A DNA stretch of 64,000 nt from Paraburkholderia dinghuensis (lineage in GTDB: Bacteria > Pseudomonadota > Gammaproteobacteria > Burkholderiales > Burkholderiaceae). Of the stretch, positions 16,953 to 24,356 are shown piece after piece; positions within the stretch are counted from its first letter, which is position 1, and each line of letters opens with the position of its first letter. The stretch spans positions 40,361 to 104,360 of the forward strand of contig NZ_RQIS01000019.1 in the NCBI RefSeq assembly GCF_003837865.1, written 5' to 3'. The position numbers were made by a program, and so were the translations under genes. Under the pieces are notes generated by a model. The model made no database searches. It was given only the letters and a program-made list of their open reading frames with translations, and was not told the DNA's origin.

Positions 16953-18518
16953 TCAGACGCGACCATAGGTGTCATCGAAGCGGACGATGTCGTCCTCGCC
17001 GAGATAGGCACCCGACTGCACTTCGATGATTTCAAGCGGCAGCTTGCCGGGATTTTCGAGTCGATGGCGCACGCCGATGGGAATGTAGGTCGACTCGTTT
17101 TCGGTCAGCATGAAGTGCTCATCGCCGCGCGTGACGAGCGCCGTGCCGCTGACGACGACCCAGTGCTCGGCCCGATGGTGGTGCAATTGCAGCGACAACT
17201 GCGCGCCGCAATTCACGACGATTCGCTTGACCTGAAAGCGGCCGCCGTGATCGATCGAGTCGTAATAGCCCCACGGCCGCCGCACCTTGCGGTGCAGATT
17301 GGCCTCCGGCGCCTGCTGCGCCTTGATCTTCGCAACGAGACCCTTGACGTCCTTCACATGCGATCGATCGGCGACGAGCACGGCGTCATCGGTCTCGACT
17401 ACGACGACGTTGTTGACACCCACGCAGGCGACGAGCCGCCCTTCCGAGTGCGCGTAATTCGACGTCGCGTTCTCGAACACCACACGCCCGCGCGCGACGT
17501 TGCCGTCGTCGTCCTTGTCGAGCGCATCCCACACGGCATCCCACGAGCCGAGATCGGACCAGCCCGCATCGAGCGGCACTACCACGCCAGGCGCGAGCGC
17601 CGCATCCGTGCCGAGCCGCTCCATCACGGCATAGTCGATCGAGTCGGACGGCGAAGCCTTGAAGCAGTCTCGCTGCGGCCTGTAAAACGCGCCGTCACGT
17701 TTTCCCGACGCGTAGGCGGCCACGCAGGCGTCGTGCATGTCGGGTTGCAGGCGCTGCAGTGTGTAGAGCCAGACCGTCGCGCGCACGACGAAGATCCCGC
17801 TGTTCCACCAGTAGTCGCCGGTATCGACATACTGTGCGGCAAGCTCGGGGGCCGGTTTCTCGACAAAGCTGGCGATCTCGCGCACGTTGCCGTCGCCCTG
17901 CAACGGCTTGCCGAGGCGGATATAACCGAATGCCGTGTCCACGTGCGTTGGCGGTACGCCGAGTGTTGCGATCGCGCCGCGTTGCGCATGGTTCGCAGCC
18001 TCACTGATTGCGTACTGGAAAGCGGTGACGTCAGTGATCGCATGGTCGGCCGGCATCGCGACGATGATCGCATCGCCGCATTCGGCACAGGCCGCTGCCG
18101 CGGCGAGTGTCAGCGCGGGGGCCGTGTCACGTCGTTCTGGCTCGACGATCATGCGCACCTCGACCCCGCACGCCTGCATCTGGTCGGCGGTCAGAAAACG
18201 ATGCTCCTCTCCGCAGACGACGATCGGCTCGCGCATGACCTCCCACGGCGCGGGAAATCCCGCGAGACGCCGCATCGTGGCCTGAAGCAGCGAGTCCTCG
18301 CCGATGACGCCGATCAGTTGCTTCGGATACTGCTCACGCGACATCGGCCACAGACGCGTGCCCGCGCCACCCGCCAGGACGACCGGCAGGAGGCGCAGTG
18401 TCGGCTGCAAAGCGACGGACGTGCTCCCAGCGACGACATCGACGCTCACCAGCGCCGACTGCGCTGCATCCAGCGACACGGCTTCCGATTTGTTGCCCTT
18501 TCCGGAATCGAGGCTCAT
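16953..18518 (-). CDS. manC: Mannose-1-phosphate guanylyltransferase / mannose-6-phosphate isomerase
   Basis: A 521-residue bifunctional type II PMI-GMP enzyme. Near residue 45 it has the pyrophosphorylase signature LAGGAGTRLWPMSREQYPKQ, then FVEKPAPELA for sugar binding, and a C-terminal cupin isomerase domain with QLSLQLHHHRAEHW. It makes GDP-mannose, so the polymer probably contains mannose or a GDP-mannose-derived sugar such as rhamnose or fucose. The ATG at 18518 has AGGAG nine bases upstream; the longer open frame has no such site and runs through the promoter region. An N-terminal extension of about 40 residues precedes the catalytic core. It is the first enzyme gene of the operon. Confidence 0.95.
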   Translation of the reverse strand: MSLDSGKGNKSEAVSLDAAQSALVSVDVVAGSTSVALQPTLRLLPVVLAGGAGTRLWPMSREQYPKQLIGVIGEDSLLQATMRRLAGFPAPWEVMREPIVVCGEEHRFLTADQMQACGVEVRMIVEPERRDTAPALTLAAAAACAECGDAIIVAMPADHAITDVTAFQYAISEAANHAQRGAIATLGVPPTHVDTAFGYIRLGKPLQGDGNVREIASFVEKPAPELAAQYVDTGDYWWNSGIFVVRATVWLYTLQRLQPDMHDACVAAYASGKRDGAFYRPQRDCFKASPSDSIDYAVMERLGTDAALAPGVVVPLDAGWSDLGSWDAVWDALDKDDDGNVARGRVVFENATSNYAHSEGRLVACVGVNNVVVVETDDAVLVADRSHVKDVKGLVAKIKAQQAPEANLHRKVRRPWGYYDSIDHGGRFQVKRIVVNCGAQLSLQLHHHRAEHWVVVSGTALVTRGDEHFMLTENESTYIPIGVRHRLENPGKLPLEIIEVQSGAYLGEDDIVRFDDTYGRV

Positions 18519-18615
18519 CGCTTCGCACTCCTTTTTTACCAAAGAGTTGAAACTGCACGAACTACGTCCCCCATACGCTGAGGCCGTCGGCGGCCAGCGC
18601 ACACTCGTCCAATAC

Positions 18616-18630
18616 TCAATTGGCAATTGA
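18616..18630. promoter_or_regulatory. Inverted repeat upstream of manC, operator candidate
   Basis: A perfect dyad of 7-bp arms TCAATTG and CAATTGA around a single central G, about 100 bp upstream of the manC start in the 177-bp gap after the regulator gene. It is AT-rich in a GC-rich setting. It could be an operator for the exopolysaccharide operon; which regulator binds is unknown. Confidence 0.4.
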
Positions 18631-18695
18631 AGCCAGCGCGCATTGCGCCGCGCCAGAGATTCCTCGCCGGCGCCGAGCCGGCCAGATCGACTTCG

Positions 18696-19697
18696 TTATT
18701 GGCCGATCACGTTGTCCGCGTGGACGCGGTGACGATTGCGATATTCGGTTGGCGATACGCCGAGCCGGTTGCGGAAAATCTTCGAGAGACGGTCGCCGTC
18801 ACGCATGCCGCAACGGCGCGCCACCTTGTCGACCGGCAGATCCGTGTTGACGAGCAATTGACACGTCAGCTCCAGACGCACCTGGAGCAGATAGTCCGAG
18901 GGCGTCACGCCGAGTTCGAGCTTGAAGCACCGCAGATAATTGCGCTCGCTCATCGCGAAGGTCTGGGCAGCATCGCCGACTGAAATTGGCCGCTCGCAGT
19001 TCTCCTCGAGCCAACGCGCCGACGCCCACACCTTGTCTGCCGGCGTCGCACGCGTGGCATCGGCGAACAATGCCGACAATCGCGTCGAGATGCTAGGCAA
19101 CGCCCGCTCGCCAACCTTGCGCGCGATTTCGACCCCAAGATCGCGCCGTATCATCATCAACGCGGATTTCAACGCTTCGTGGTGGTCGTCGCCGGGCGTA
19201 TCGTCAGCGGTACTCGCGACGTGCGTGGGTGGCTCGGGCACCACTCGGGCGGTCTCGATCCCGGCTGCTTCGAGCAGCCGTTGCCCGTGCCCGATCGCGC
19301 GCACCTCGGTGGTGGTCGCCACCACGCGACGCAACCACGCGATCAGGCGGATATCCTCGAGCGCCTGCATGGCCGAGCGGCCGCCGCCGATGTAGACCGC
19401 GTCGAAGTGCAGTTGACTGGCTGCATCGATGGCGATAGTGGCAAGTTCGAGCGAAGAGGAACACGCAATACCCCCTCCTCTCACGGAGAGCAGCCAGACG
19501 CGATAGGTGGGCTCGCCGCCGTCATCGGCAGCCGCAATTTCGTTGGCAAGCTGAAGCACCTCGGCCACCATGCCGGTGCCGAGCAGAGAAAAACCATCGA
19601 ACAGAACCAGCCCGACCTGACGTGCCAACCCAGGTGCGAACTTTTTCGCGGAAAGCGTCGCGGGCAAATCTCGATCCTCAAAAGCGGCGTATGTCAT
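18696..19697 (-). CDS. GlxA-family AraC-type transcriptional regulator
   Basis: A 333-residue regulator. Residues about 25-190 form a DJ-1/PfpI-like amidotransferase-fold domain (VGLVLFDGFSLLGTGMVAEV) and residues about 220-325 an AraC/XylS helix-turn-helix pair ending RLSKIFRNRLGVSPTEYRNR. Catalytic Cys of true amidotransferases is not evident (the equivalent elbow reads AIGHGQRLLEA), so the domain probably senses a ligand. It lies directly upstream of manC in the same direction and faces an AT-rich 868-bp gap on the other side, so it is the natural candidate for control of the exopolysaccharide genes on either side. The effector is unknown. Confidence 0.85.
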   Translation of the reverse strand: MTYAAFEDRDLPATLSAKKFAPGLARQVGLVLFDGFSLLGTGMVAEVLQLANEIAAADDGGEPTYRVWLLSVRGGGIACSSSLELATIAIDAASQLHFDAVYIGGGRSAMQALEDIRLIAWLRRVVATTTEVRAIGHGQRLLEAAGIETARVVPEPPTHVASTADDTPGDDHHEALKSALMMIRRDLGVEIARKVGERALPSISTRLSALFADATRATPADKVWASARWLEENCERPISVGDAAQTFAMSERNYLRCFKLELGVTPSDYLLQVRLELTCQLLVNTDLPVDKVARRCGMRDGDRLSKIFRNRLGVSPTEYRNRHRVHADNVIGQ

Positions 19698-20565
19698 GAC
19701 AGTTTCCCATCCCGTTATTGAGTGTTCGGTACGCCTCCCTTTTTTTACGGTATTGATTCCCGTTTTATATATCGGTCCATGTGCACTGCATCATAGGCCG
19801 CCGAAATTGCGAATGTGTGTCGTGACGGAAATAGACGAGATGTTGGCGGATGTGAAATGCTTACATTTTCTTTCCCCGAAATTGGGTCGCTTCATATATA
19901 GAGTGGGAGCAAAATTATCTAGCTGGCTTGCGCCACATTTGCGTCAAAGTCGATATGCGCTTTGGTGCAATTCGGAGCCTTTCTGGTGCGCGCCCGCATC
20001 GCCATTGTTATTCAAAATGTGCGAAATCAGGGCCTTGAAATCAACGATTTATATAAAAACAGGCGCCTTTGCATAGTCAGTGGGTAAATTCGGCGTTTTT
20101 TGAAATTTGTCTGAACTATCAGGTATGGTTTCTGAAATTTCAGTTGCATCTTATATGCCAACGAATTGAACAAGAAACGTAATTTAAGCGTAGCAAACAT
20201 TAAATAAAATCAGGTTCAAATGAAATAATTCAGTTTTCAATTCTTAAAAAATCGGCAACATAAGTGGTGTGCGGATCAAATTCGAGTAAAATTTTCCGCA
20301 CCGCAGCATTCGGAAATCGAAAGCGGTATAAAACTAACGCCGCAATCGAAATAACGAACTGCGACATGTCAGGATTTCCGGTTCGAGCCACACCGCGATA
20401 GCGCTAACTGCTCTTCGCGAAGCCGCCCCGCCCATCGTCGCGCCTTGACCGTCCGGCGCGTCACATGATGGCCGATCGTCACGAAACGATGGCGGCTTCC
20501 CGTATTTCGCCACGCTGATAATCGTCTCAGCGATCGCCCGTCGGCGTGGCGCGAACGGAGGGCCT
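19698..20565. promoter_or_regulatory. AT-rich 868-bp divergent intergenic region
   Basis: This gap separates the minus-strand regulator from plus-strand wcaI. About 19740-20380 is far richer in A and T than anything else nearby and has several short A/T runs. A 12-bp palindrome CTGAAATTTCAG lies at 20132-20143. One open frame of about 126 codons crosses the left part, but it has no ribosome site, no typical codon bias and no recognisable domain. The sequence looks like a regulatory region, possibly one bound by H-NS-type silencers (MvaT/BpH family); that is inference from composition. Confidence 0.5.
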
Positions 20566-21855
20566 GTGAAGATCCTGATCTACGGCATCAACTACGCGCC
20601 TGAAATGACGGGAATAGGCAAGTACACAGGCGAAATGGCCGTCTGGCTCGCGGCTCGGGGACACGATGTCCACGTCGTCTGCGCGCCGCCGTATTACCCC
20701 GAGTGGCGCGTTGCGCCGGACTTCAACGCGAAACGCTACACACGCGAAGAACGCGACGGCGTAACCGTGTCACGCGCGCCGCTGTGGGTACCGGCGCGAC
20801 CGAAATCGCTCGGACGGCTGTTGCATCTCGCCAGCTTCGCGCTGTCGAGCTTCCCAGTCATGCTTTCGCTCATGGCGTGGCGGCCCGACGTAGTGTTCTG
20901 TGTCGCGCCAAGCCTGCTCAATGCGCCGACCGGCTGGTTAGTCGCACGTCTGACCGGCGCCCATGCCTGGCTTCATATTCAGGATTTCGAAGTAGATGCC
21001 GCGTTCAAGCTTGGCATTCTGCAAGGCTCGTGGCTCAAACGCTTCGCGCTCCTTGCCGAGCGCGTACTGCTCACGCACTTCGATAGCGTTTCGACGCTTT
21101 CCAGCAAGATGATCGCGCGGGCGATTGCGAAAGGTGTGTCGCCCGCGCGGCTCACGTACTTTCCGAACTGGGTCGACACCGACGCCATATTCCCACTGGC
21201 GCAACCGGGGACGCTCAAAGCTGCGCTCGGCTTGCCCGCCGAGGCGATCGTCATCCTCTACTCCGGCAATATGGGCGGCAAGCAGGGACTCGATGTGCTA
21301 ACGGACGCGATCCTCCAGTTGGGCCAATGCGCCGATCTTGCGTTCGTGCTCTGCGGTGCAGGTCCCGCACGCGCAGGTATCGAGGCCGCCTGCGGTTCGC
21401 TGCCGAACTGCCGCATCATCGATTTGCGCCCCGCCGAAGAGCTAAACGAACTGCTCAATCTCGCCGATATTCACGTGTTGCCTCAACGCGCCGACGCCGC
21501 GGATCTGGTCATGCCATCGAAACTGACCGGCATGTTCGCAAGCGGACGCACGGTGGTTGCGATGGCGCGCCCCGGGACCGAACTCTACGAGACTGTCGCG
21601 CCACGCGGTGTGATCGTGCCGCCAGGTGACGCGACATCGCTGGCCGAAGCGATCCGGCGCCTGGCCGACGACGCGCCGATGCGCGCGAAGCTCGGCCGCG
21701 CGGGACGCGAATATGCAGTCGCCATGCTCGCCCGCGACGCCGAACTGGCCGCGTTCGAGTCCGAATTGATCGCGACGCGCGCATTCGACCGGAAAACCGC
21801 GACGGCTAACGAGGCAAACGAAGCGGCCGGTTTGAAAGTCCGGTCGCGGCACTGA
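20566..21855 (+). CDS. wcaI: WcaI-type glycosyltransferase (family 4)
   Basis: A 429-residue GT4 enzyme of the colanic-acid WcaI group. It begins ILIYGINYAPEMTGIGKYTG, a strong family signature, and includes VVCAPPYYPEW near residue 45, HIQDFEVDAAF near 140, and the C-terminal ILYSGNMGGKQGLDVL donor-site region. Start codon is GTG at 20566 with GGAGGG just upstream. WcaI transfers fucose or a related sugar in colanic acid; here the sugar is unknown. It opens a plus-strand group with a dioxygenase and wcaF, divergent from the main exopolysaccharide operon, and probably contributes to the same polymer. Confidence 0.9.
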   Translation: MKILIYGINYAPEMTGIGKYTGEMAVWLAARGHDVHVVCAPPYYPEWRVAPDFNAKRYTREERDGVTVSRAPLWVPARPKSLGRLLHLASFALSSFPVMLSLMAWRPDVVFCVAPSLLNAPTGWLVARLTGAHAWLHIQDFEVDAAFKLGILQGSWLKRFALLAERVLLTHFDSVSTLSSKMIARAIAKGVSPARLTYFPNWVDTDAIFPLAQPGTLKAALGLPAEAIVILYSGNMGGKQGLDVLTDAILQLGQCADLAFVLCGAGPARAGIEAACGSLPNCRIIDLRPAEELNELLNLADIHVLPQRADAADLVMPSKLTGMFASGRTVVAMARPGTELYETVAPRGVIVPPGDATSLAEAIRRLADDAPMRAKLGRAGREYAVAMLARDAELAAFESELIATRAFDRKTATANEANEAAGLKVRSRH

Positions 21856-22105
21856 GCGTCAGGGCGGCTGAAACATCATGCGCGGCAAGCCAGGGAGCAA
21901 TCCCGTGCGTTCGCAGAAAGCGTTCACGCAAAACGACACCGCCTCGCTCGTCAGATTGCGACAACCCCTCGCCACTAGCCGCCAACCCAAGTTGACAGTG
22001 CTTTGTCTGGCACAGAGAATTTTCTGGTGTTCGTCGCATGCAATCCGTACTGCCTGGTTTGAACGTTGCCGTTAAATGAACCTTTGACGCGAGGATGCAG
22101 CGAAC

Positions 22106-23089
22106 ATGTACAAGATTCTGAGTCCGATTGGAACGGAGATCGAGATTCCTGAATTCGCCGGTCAGAACTCGACGACGTTCGACACGAGCGACCTCCATGG
22201 CGCGAGGCGCTACTACGATCAGCATGGCTACATGGTGGTACGCCACGCGGTGGACCCGGCGCTCTGCGATTCCATCAGAGCGGCGTTCGAGGAAACGGTA
22301 AAGCGTTATTCGGGGTACATCTACCGGCAGGCCACCGCGAATCCGGAAAAAAACAGGATCAACGAGCACGGTTTCGTGATGAATCCGTTGCTCAATCTTC
22401 AGTCGCTCGGCGAATCGCGCTTTGCGCCGCTAAAACACCTTACCGTCAAGGTGTTCGCGAGCGAGACGATCAAGGCCATCAACCGGGAGATTTTCTCGGA
22501 AGATGGCAAGCTCGTGCAGAGCATGTATTTCGAAGGTAATTCGGAAACCTGGCCGCATCAGGACACGTATTACCTCGACAGCGAAAACATCGGCGCGATG
22601 GCCGGATGCTGGTACGCGCTCGAAGATATCGATGCGGGAGCGGGCCGCTTTTTCGTGGTCCCGCGCTCTCATCTGATCGACATGGCGAAGAACGGAAAGA
22701 ATTTCGACGTCGCGTTCAACCACGACCGGTACAAGGAACTGGTGAGGAAGATCCTTGCAGAGAATCAGCTTGAATTCCGGGCGCCATTCCTGCAGAAAGG
22801 CGACGTGCTCTACTGGAACGCGAAGACGATCCACGGCAGTCTGCGCACCACGCGGCCACAGTTCTCCCGCAGTTCGCTGACGTCGCATTTCATTCCGCTG
22901 TCGCACCGGTTCCTGCAGTTCCAGGCCAGGATCAAACCGCTGAGCCTGCACGAGTTCGAAGGCATGGCATTCCATTGCCCAAAGGACATGGGAAAGCTCT
23001 CCAACCGGATCGTGCTCGGCGTCGAGACCACATTTCCGAAGACATTTCAGATGGCAAAGAAACTGGCCATCAAGGCACTAGTGAAATGA
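22106..23089 (+). CDS. Phytanoyl-CoA dioxygenase (PhyH) family Fe(II)/2-oxoglutarate oxygenase
   Basis: A 327-residue PhyH-fold protein. The iron-binding facial triad is visible as HQD (WPHQDTYYLDS, about residues 151-153) and a distal His in KTIHGSLRTTR, whose following Arg suits 2-oxoglutarate binding. ADAGAGRF-like text (DAGAGRFFVVPRSH) is typical. It should hydroxylate an unknown substrate with Fe(II), O2 and 2-oxoglutarate. GAGG precedes the ATG at 22106. Its stop overlaps the wcaF start (ATGA), so it is in one operon with wcaI and wcaF, suggesting action on a sugar, a lipid carrier or an acyl decoration of the exopolysaccharide. That role is inference. Confidence 0.85.
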   Translation: MYKILSPIGTEIEIPEFAGQNSTTFDTSDLHGARRYYDQHGYMVVRHAVDPALCDSIRAAFEETVKRYSGYIYRQATANPEKNRINEHGFVMNPLLNLQSLGESRFAPLKHLTVKVFASETIKAINREIFSEDGKLVQSMYFEGNSETWPHQDTYYLDSENIGAMAGCWYALEDIDAGAGRFFVVPRSHLIDMAKNGKNFDVAFNHDRYKELVRKILAENQLEFRAPFLQKGDVLYWNAKTIHGSLRTTRPQFSRSSLTSHFIPLSHRFLQFQARIKPLSLHEFEGMAFHCPKDMGKLSNRIVLGVETTFPKTFQMAKKLAIKALVK

Positions 23090-23652
23090 CACGGTTGAAT
23101 GGAACGAGCGAATCAATCGATCTTGCGCAAGCTGGCAAGGGAAACTACGTTAGCGCGCGCGGTAAGCTTACGCAGCTTGCCTGGTTCGTCGTCGAAGCGT
23201 GCGTGATCAACAACCGGCTCATGCCGATTTCGGCGGTGCGCGCCGGGCTGCTCCGGCTATTCGGCGCGAAAATCGGCGTAAATTGCCGGTTTTTGCACGC
23301 GATCCGGGTGAAGTCACCGTGGAATCTCGAGGTCGGCGACAACACCTGGTTTGGCGAAGACGTCTGGATTCACAACCAGGACAGGGTCCGCGTCGGATCG
23401 AACGTGTGCATTTCCCAAGGGACATTCCTGACGTGCGGCTCGCACGATCCCGTCACGAACATGGATCTACAGGTTGCGCCCATCACGATCGAGGACGGAG
23501 TCTGGATCACGTCGAAGTGCGTCGTTCTGAAGGGCGTGACGATCGGACGGTCTGCGGTTGTTACGCCGCTGTCGGTCGTTCACCGGTCACTCGAAGCCGA
23601 AGGCATGTACGGCGGAAATCCGTGCCGGTTCATTCGCAAGCGATTCAGCTAG
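23086..23652 (+). CDS. wcaF: WcaF-type colanic acid acetyltransferase
   Basis: A 188-residue left-handed beta-helix acetyltransferase. It matches the WcaF group in order and wording: LTQLAWFVVEACVINNRLMP, then LLRLFGAKIGVNCRF, VKSPWNLEVGDNTWFGEDVW, the active-site region TCGSHDPVTNMDL with the catalytic His, and the C-terminal YGGNPCRFIRKR. It would O-acetylate a sugar of the repeat unit using acetyl-CoA. The ATG at 23086 overlaps the dioxygenase stop, so translation is coupled. With the acetyltransferase at 3674 this gives two candidate O-acetylation enzymes for the locus. Confidence 0.9.
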   Translation: MTRLNGTSESIDLAQAGKGNYVSARGKLTQLAWFVVEACVINNRLMPISAVRAGLLRLFGAKIGVNCRFLHAIRVKSPWNLEVGDNTWFGEDVWIHNQDRVRVGSNVCISQGTFLTCGSHDPVTNMDLQVAPITIEDGVWITSKCVVLKGVTIGRSAVVTPLSVVHRSLEAEGMYGGNPCRFIRKRFS

Positions 23653-23848
23653 ACCGTCGATCGCGAACGTTTTTCCAGGGCAACGCATTGCCGTGGCGCT
23701 TCCTTCGGGATCAGACGCTGACGAACGCAAGCGGCCTCGGACTCATATCGGAGCGCGGGATTGAGCCGGCGCTGCCACACGAATTCCCGTTCAGCACGAG
23801 AGTACCGAAGGCATCTGTCCGCAGCGAAGACGCTTCAAGTCATGCTGG

Positions 23849-24280
23849 CTATCCGAGATGTGATGACTTCGCTCCCGCCGGAGGCGTTTCCATCGACGAG
23901 AGCCCGTGCATGATTTCGCACTCGTCGACGCGCTGTTCGCCCGTGCATCTCTGGCGCAAGACGACCAGTTGATCCCGAAGCTGAAGCAATTCGTCGATGC
24001 GCGCGTTGACATGCTCGATGTGCTCATCCACGAGCGCATTGACCGCCCCGCAGTTCGAAGCGTGTTCGTCCGCCGCCCTTAGCAGCGTGCGCACTTCGTC
24101 GTGTGTCATGTCCAACGCCCGGCAGTTACGAATGAACCGAAGCCGGTCAATGTGACTCTCGTTGTAGTTCCGGTAATTCGCATCCGTGCGGTTCGCTTCG
24201 GGCAGCAATCCCTCCTTCTCGTAGAAGCGGATTGTGTCGGTGGTGCAATTGGCAAGCCGCGCCAGTTCGCCGATTCTCAT
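23849..24280 (-). CDS. cadR: MerR-family Cd(II)/Pb(II)-responsive regulator, CadR/PbrR type
   Basis: A 143-residue MerR protein: N-terminal winged helix-turn-helix (MRIGELARLANCTTDTIRFY), a dimerisation helix (about 80-115) and a C-terminal metal loop. Metal-ligand cysteines stand at SNCGAV and at RCTGEQRVDEC, matching the three Cys used by CadR/PbrR. The C-terminus is not His-rich as in some CadR. The ATG at 24280 has GGAGAGG upstream and excludes an upstream in-frame extension. It is divergent from cadA and should activate it from the dyad at 24301-24321 when Cd or Pb is bound, by underwinding the 19-bp spacer. Confidence 0.9.
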   Translation of the reverse strand: MRIGELARLANCTTDTIRFYEKEGLLPEANRTDANYRNYNESHIDRLRFIRNCRALDMTHDEVRTLLRAADEHASNCGAVNALVDEHIEHVNARIDELLQLRDQLVVLRQRCTGEQRVDECEIMHGLSSMETPPAGAKSSHLG

Positions 24281-24297
24281 TGCCTCTCCTTTCCGTC

Positions 24298-24328
24298 TTG
24301 ACCTTGGAGTGACTCCAAGGTGTCTACT
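24298..24328 (+). promoter_or_regulatory. MerR-type cadA promoter with operator dyad
   Basis: A -35 like TTGACC (24298-24303) and a -10 like TCTACT (24323-24328) are separated by 19 bp, the overlong spacer typical of MerR-activated promoters. The spacer contains a perfect inverted repeat with 10-bp arms ACCTTGGAGT and ACTCCAAGGT around one base (24301-24321). It lies between cadR and cadA, 36 bp before the cadA start. Confidence 0.85.
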
Positions 24329-24356
24329 ACACCACGAATCAAGGACGGATACCACC

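Noticed and set aside
19696..20076. 126-codon plus-strand frame in the AT-rich gap
   Set aside because: No ribosome binding site, codon use unlike the genome, no recognisable domain, and it begins within the start region of the divergent regulator.
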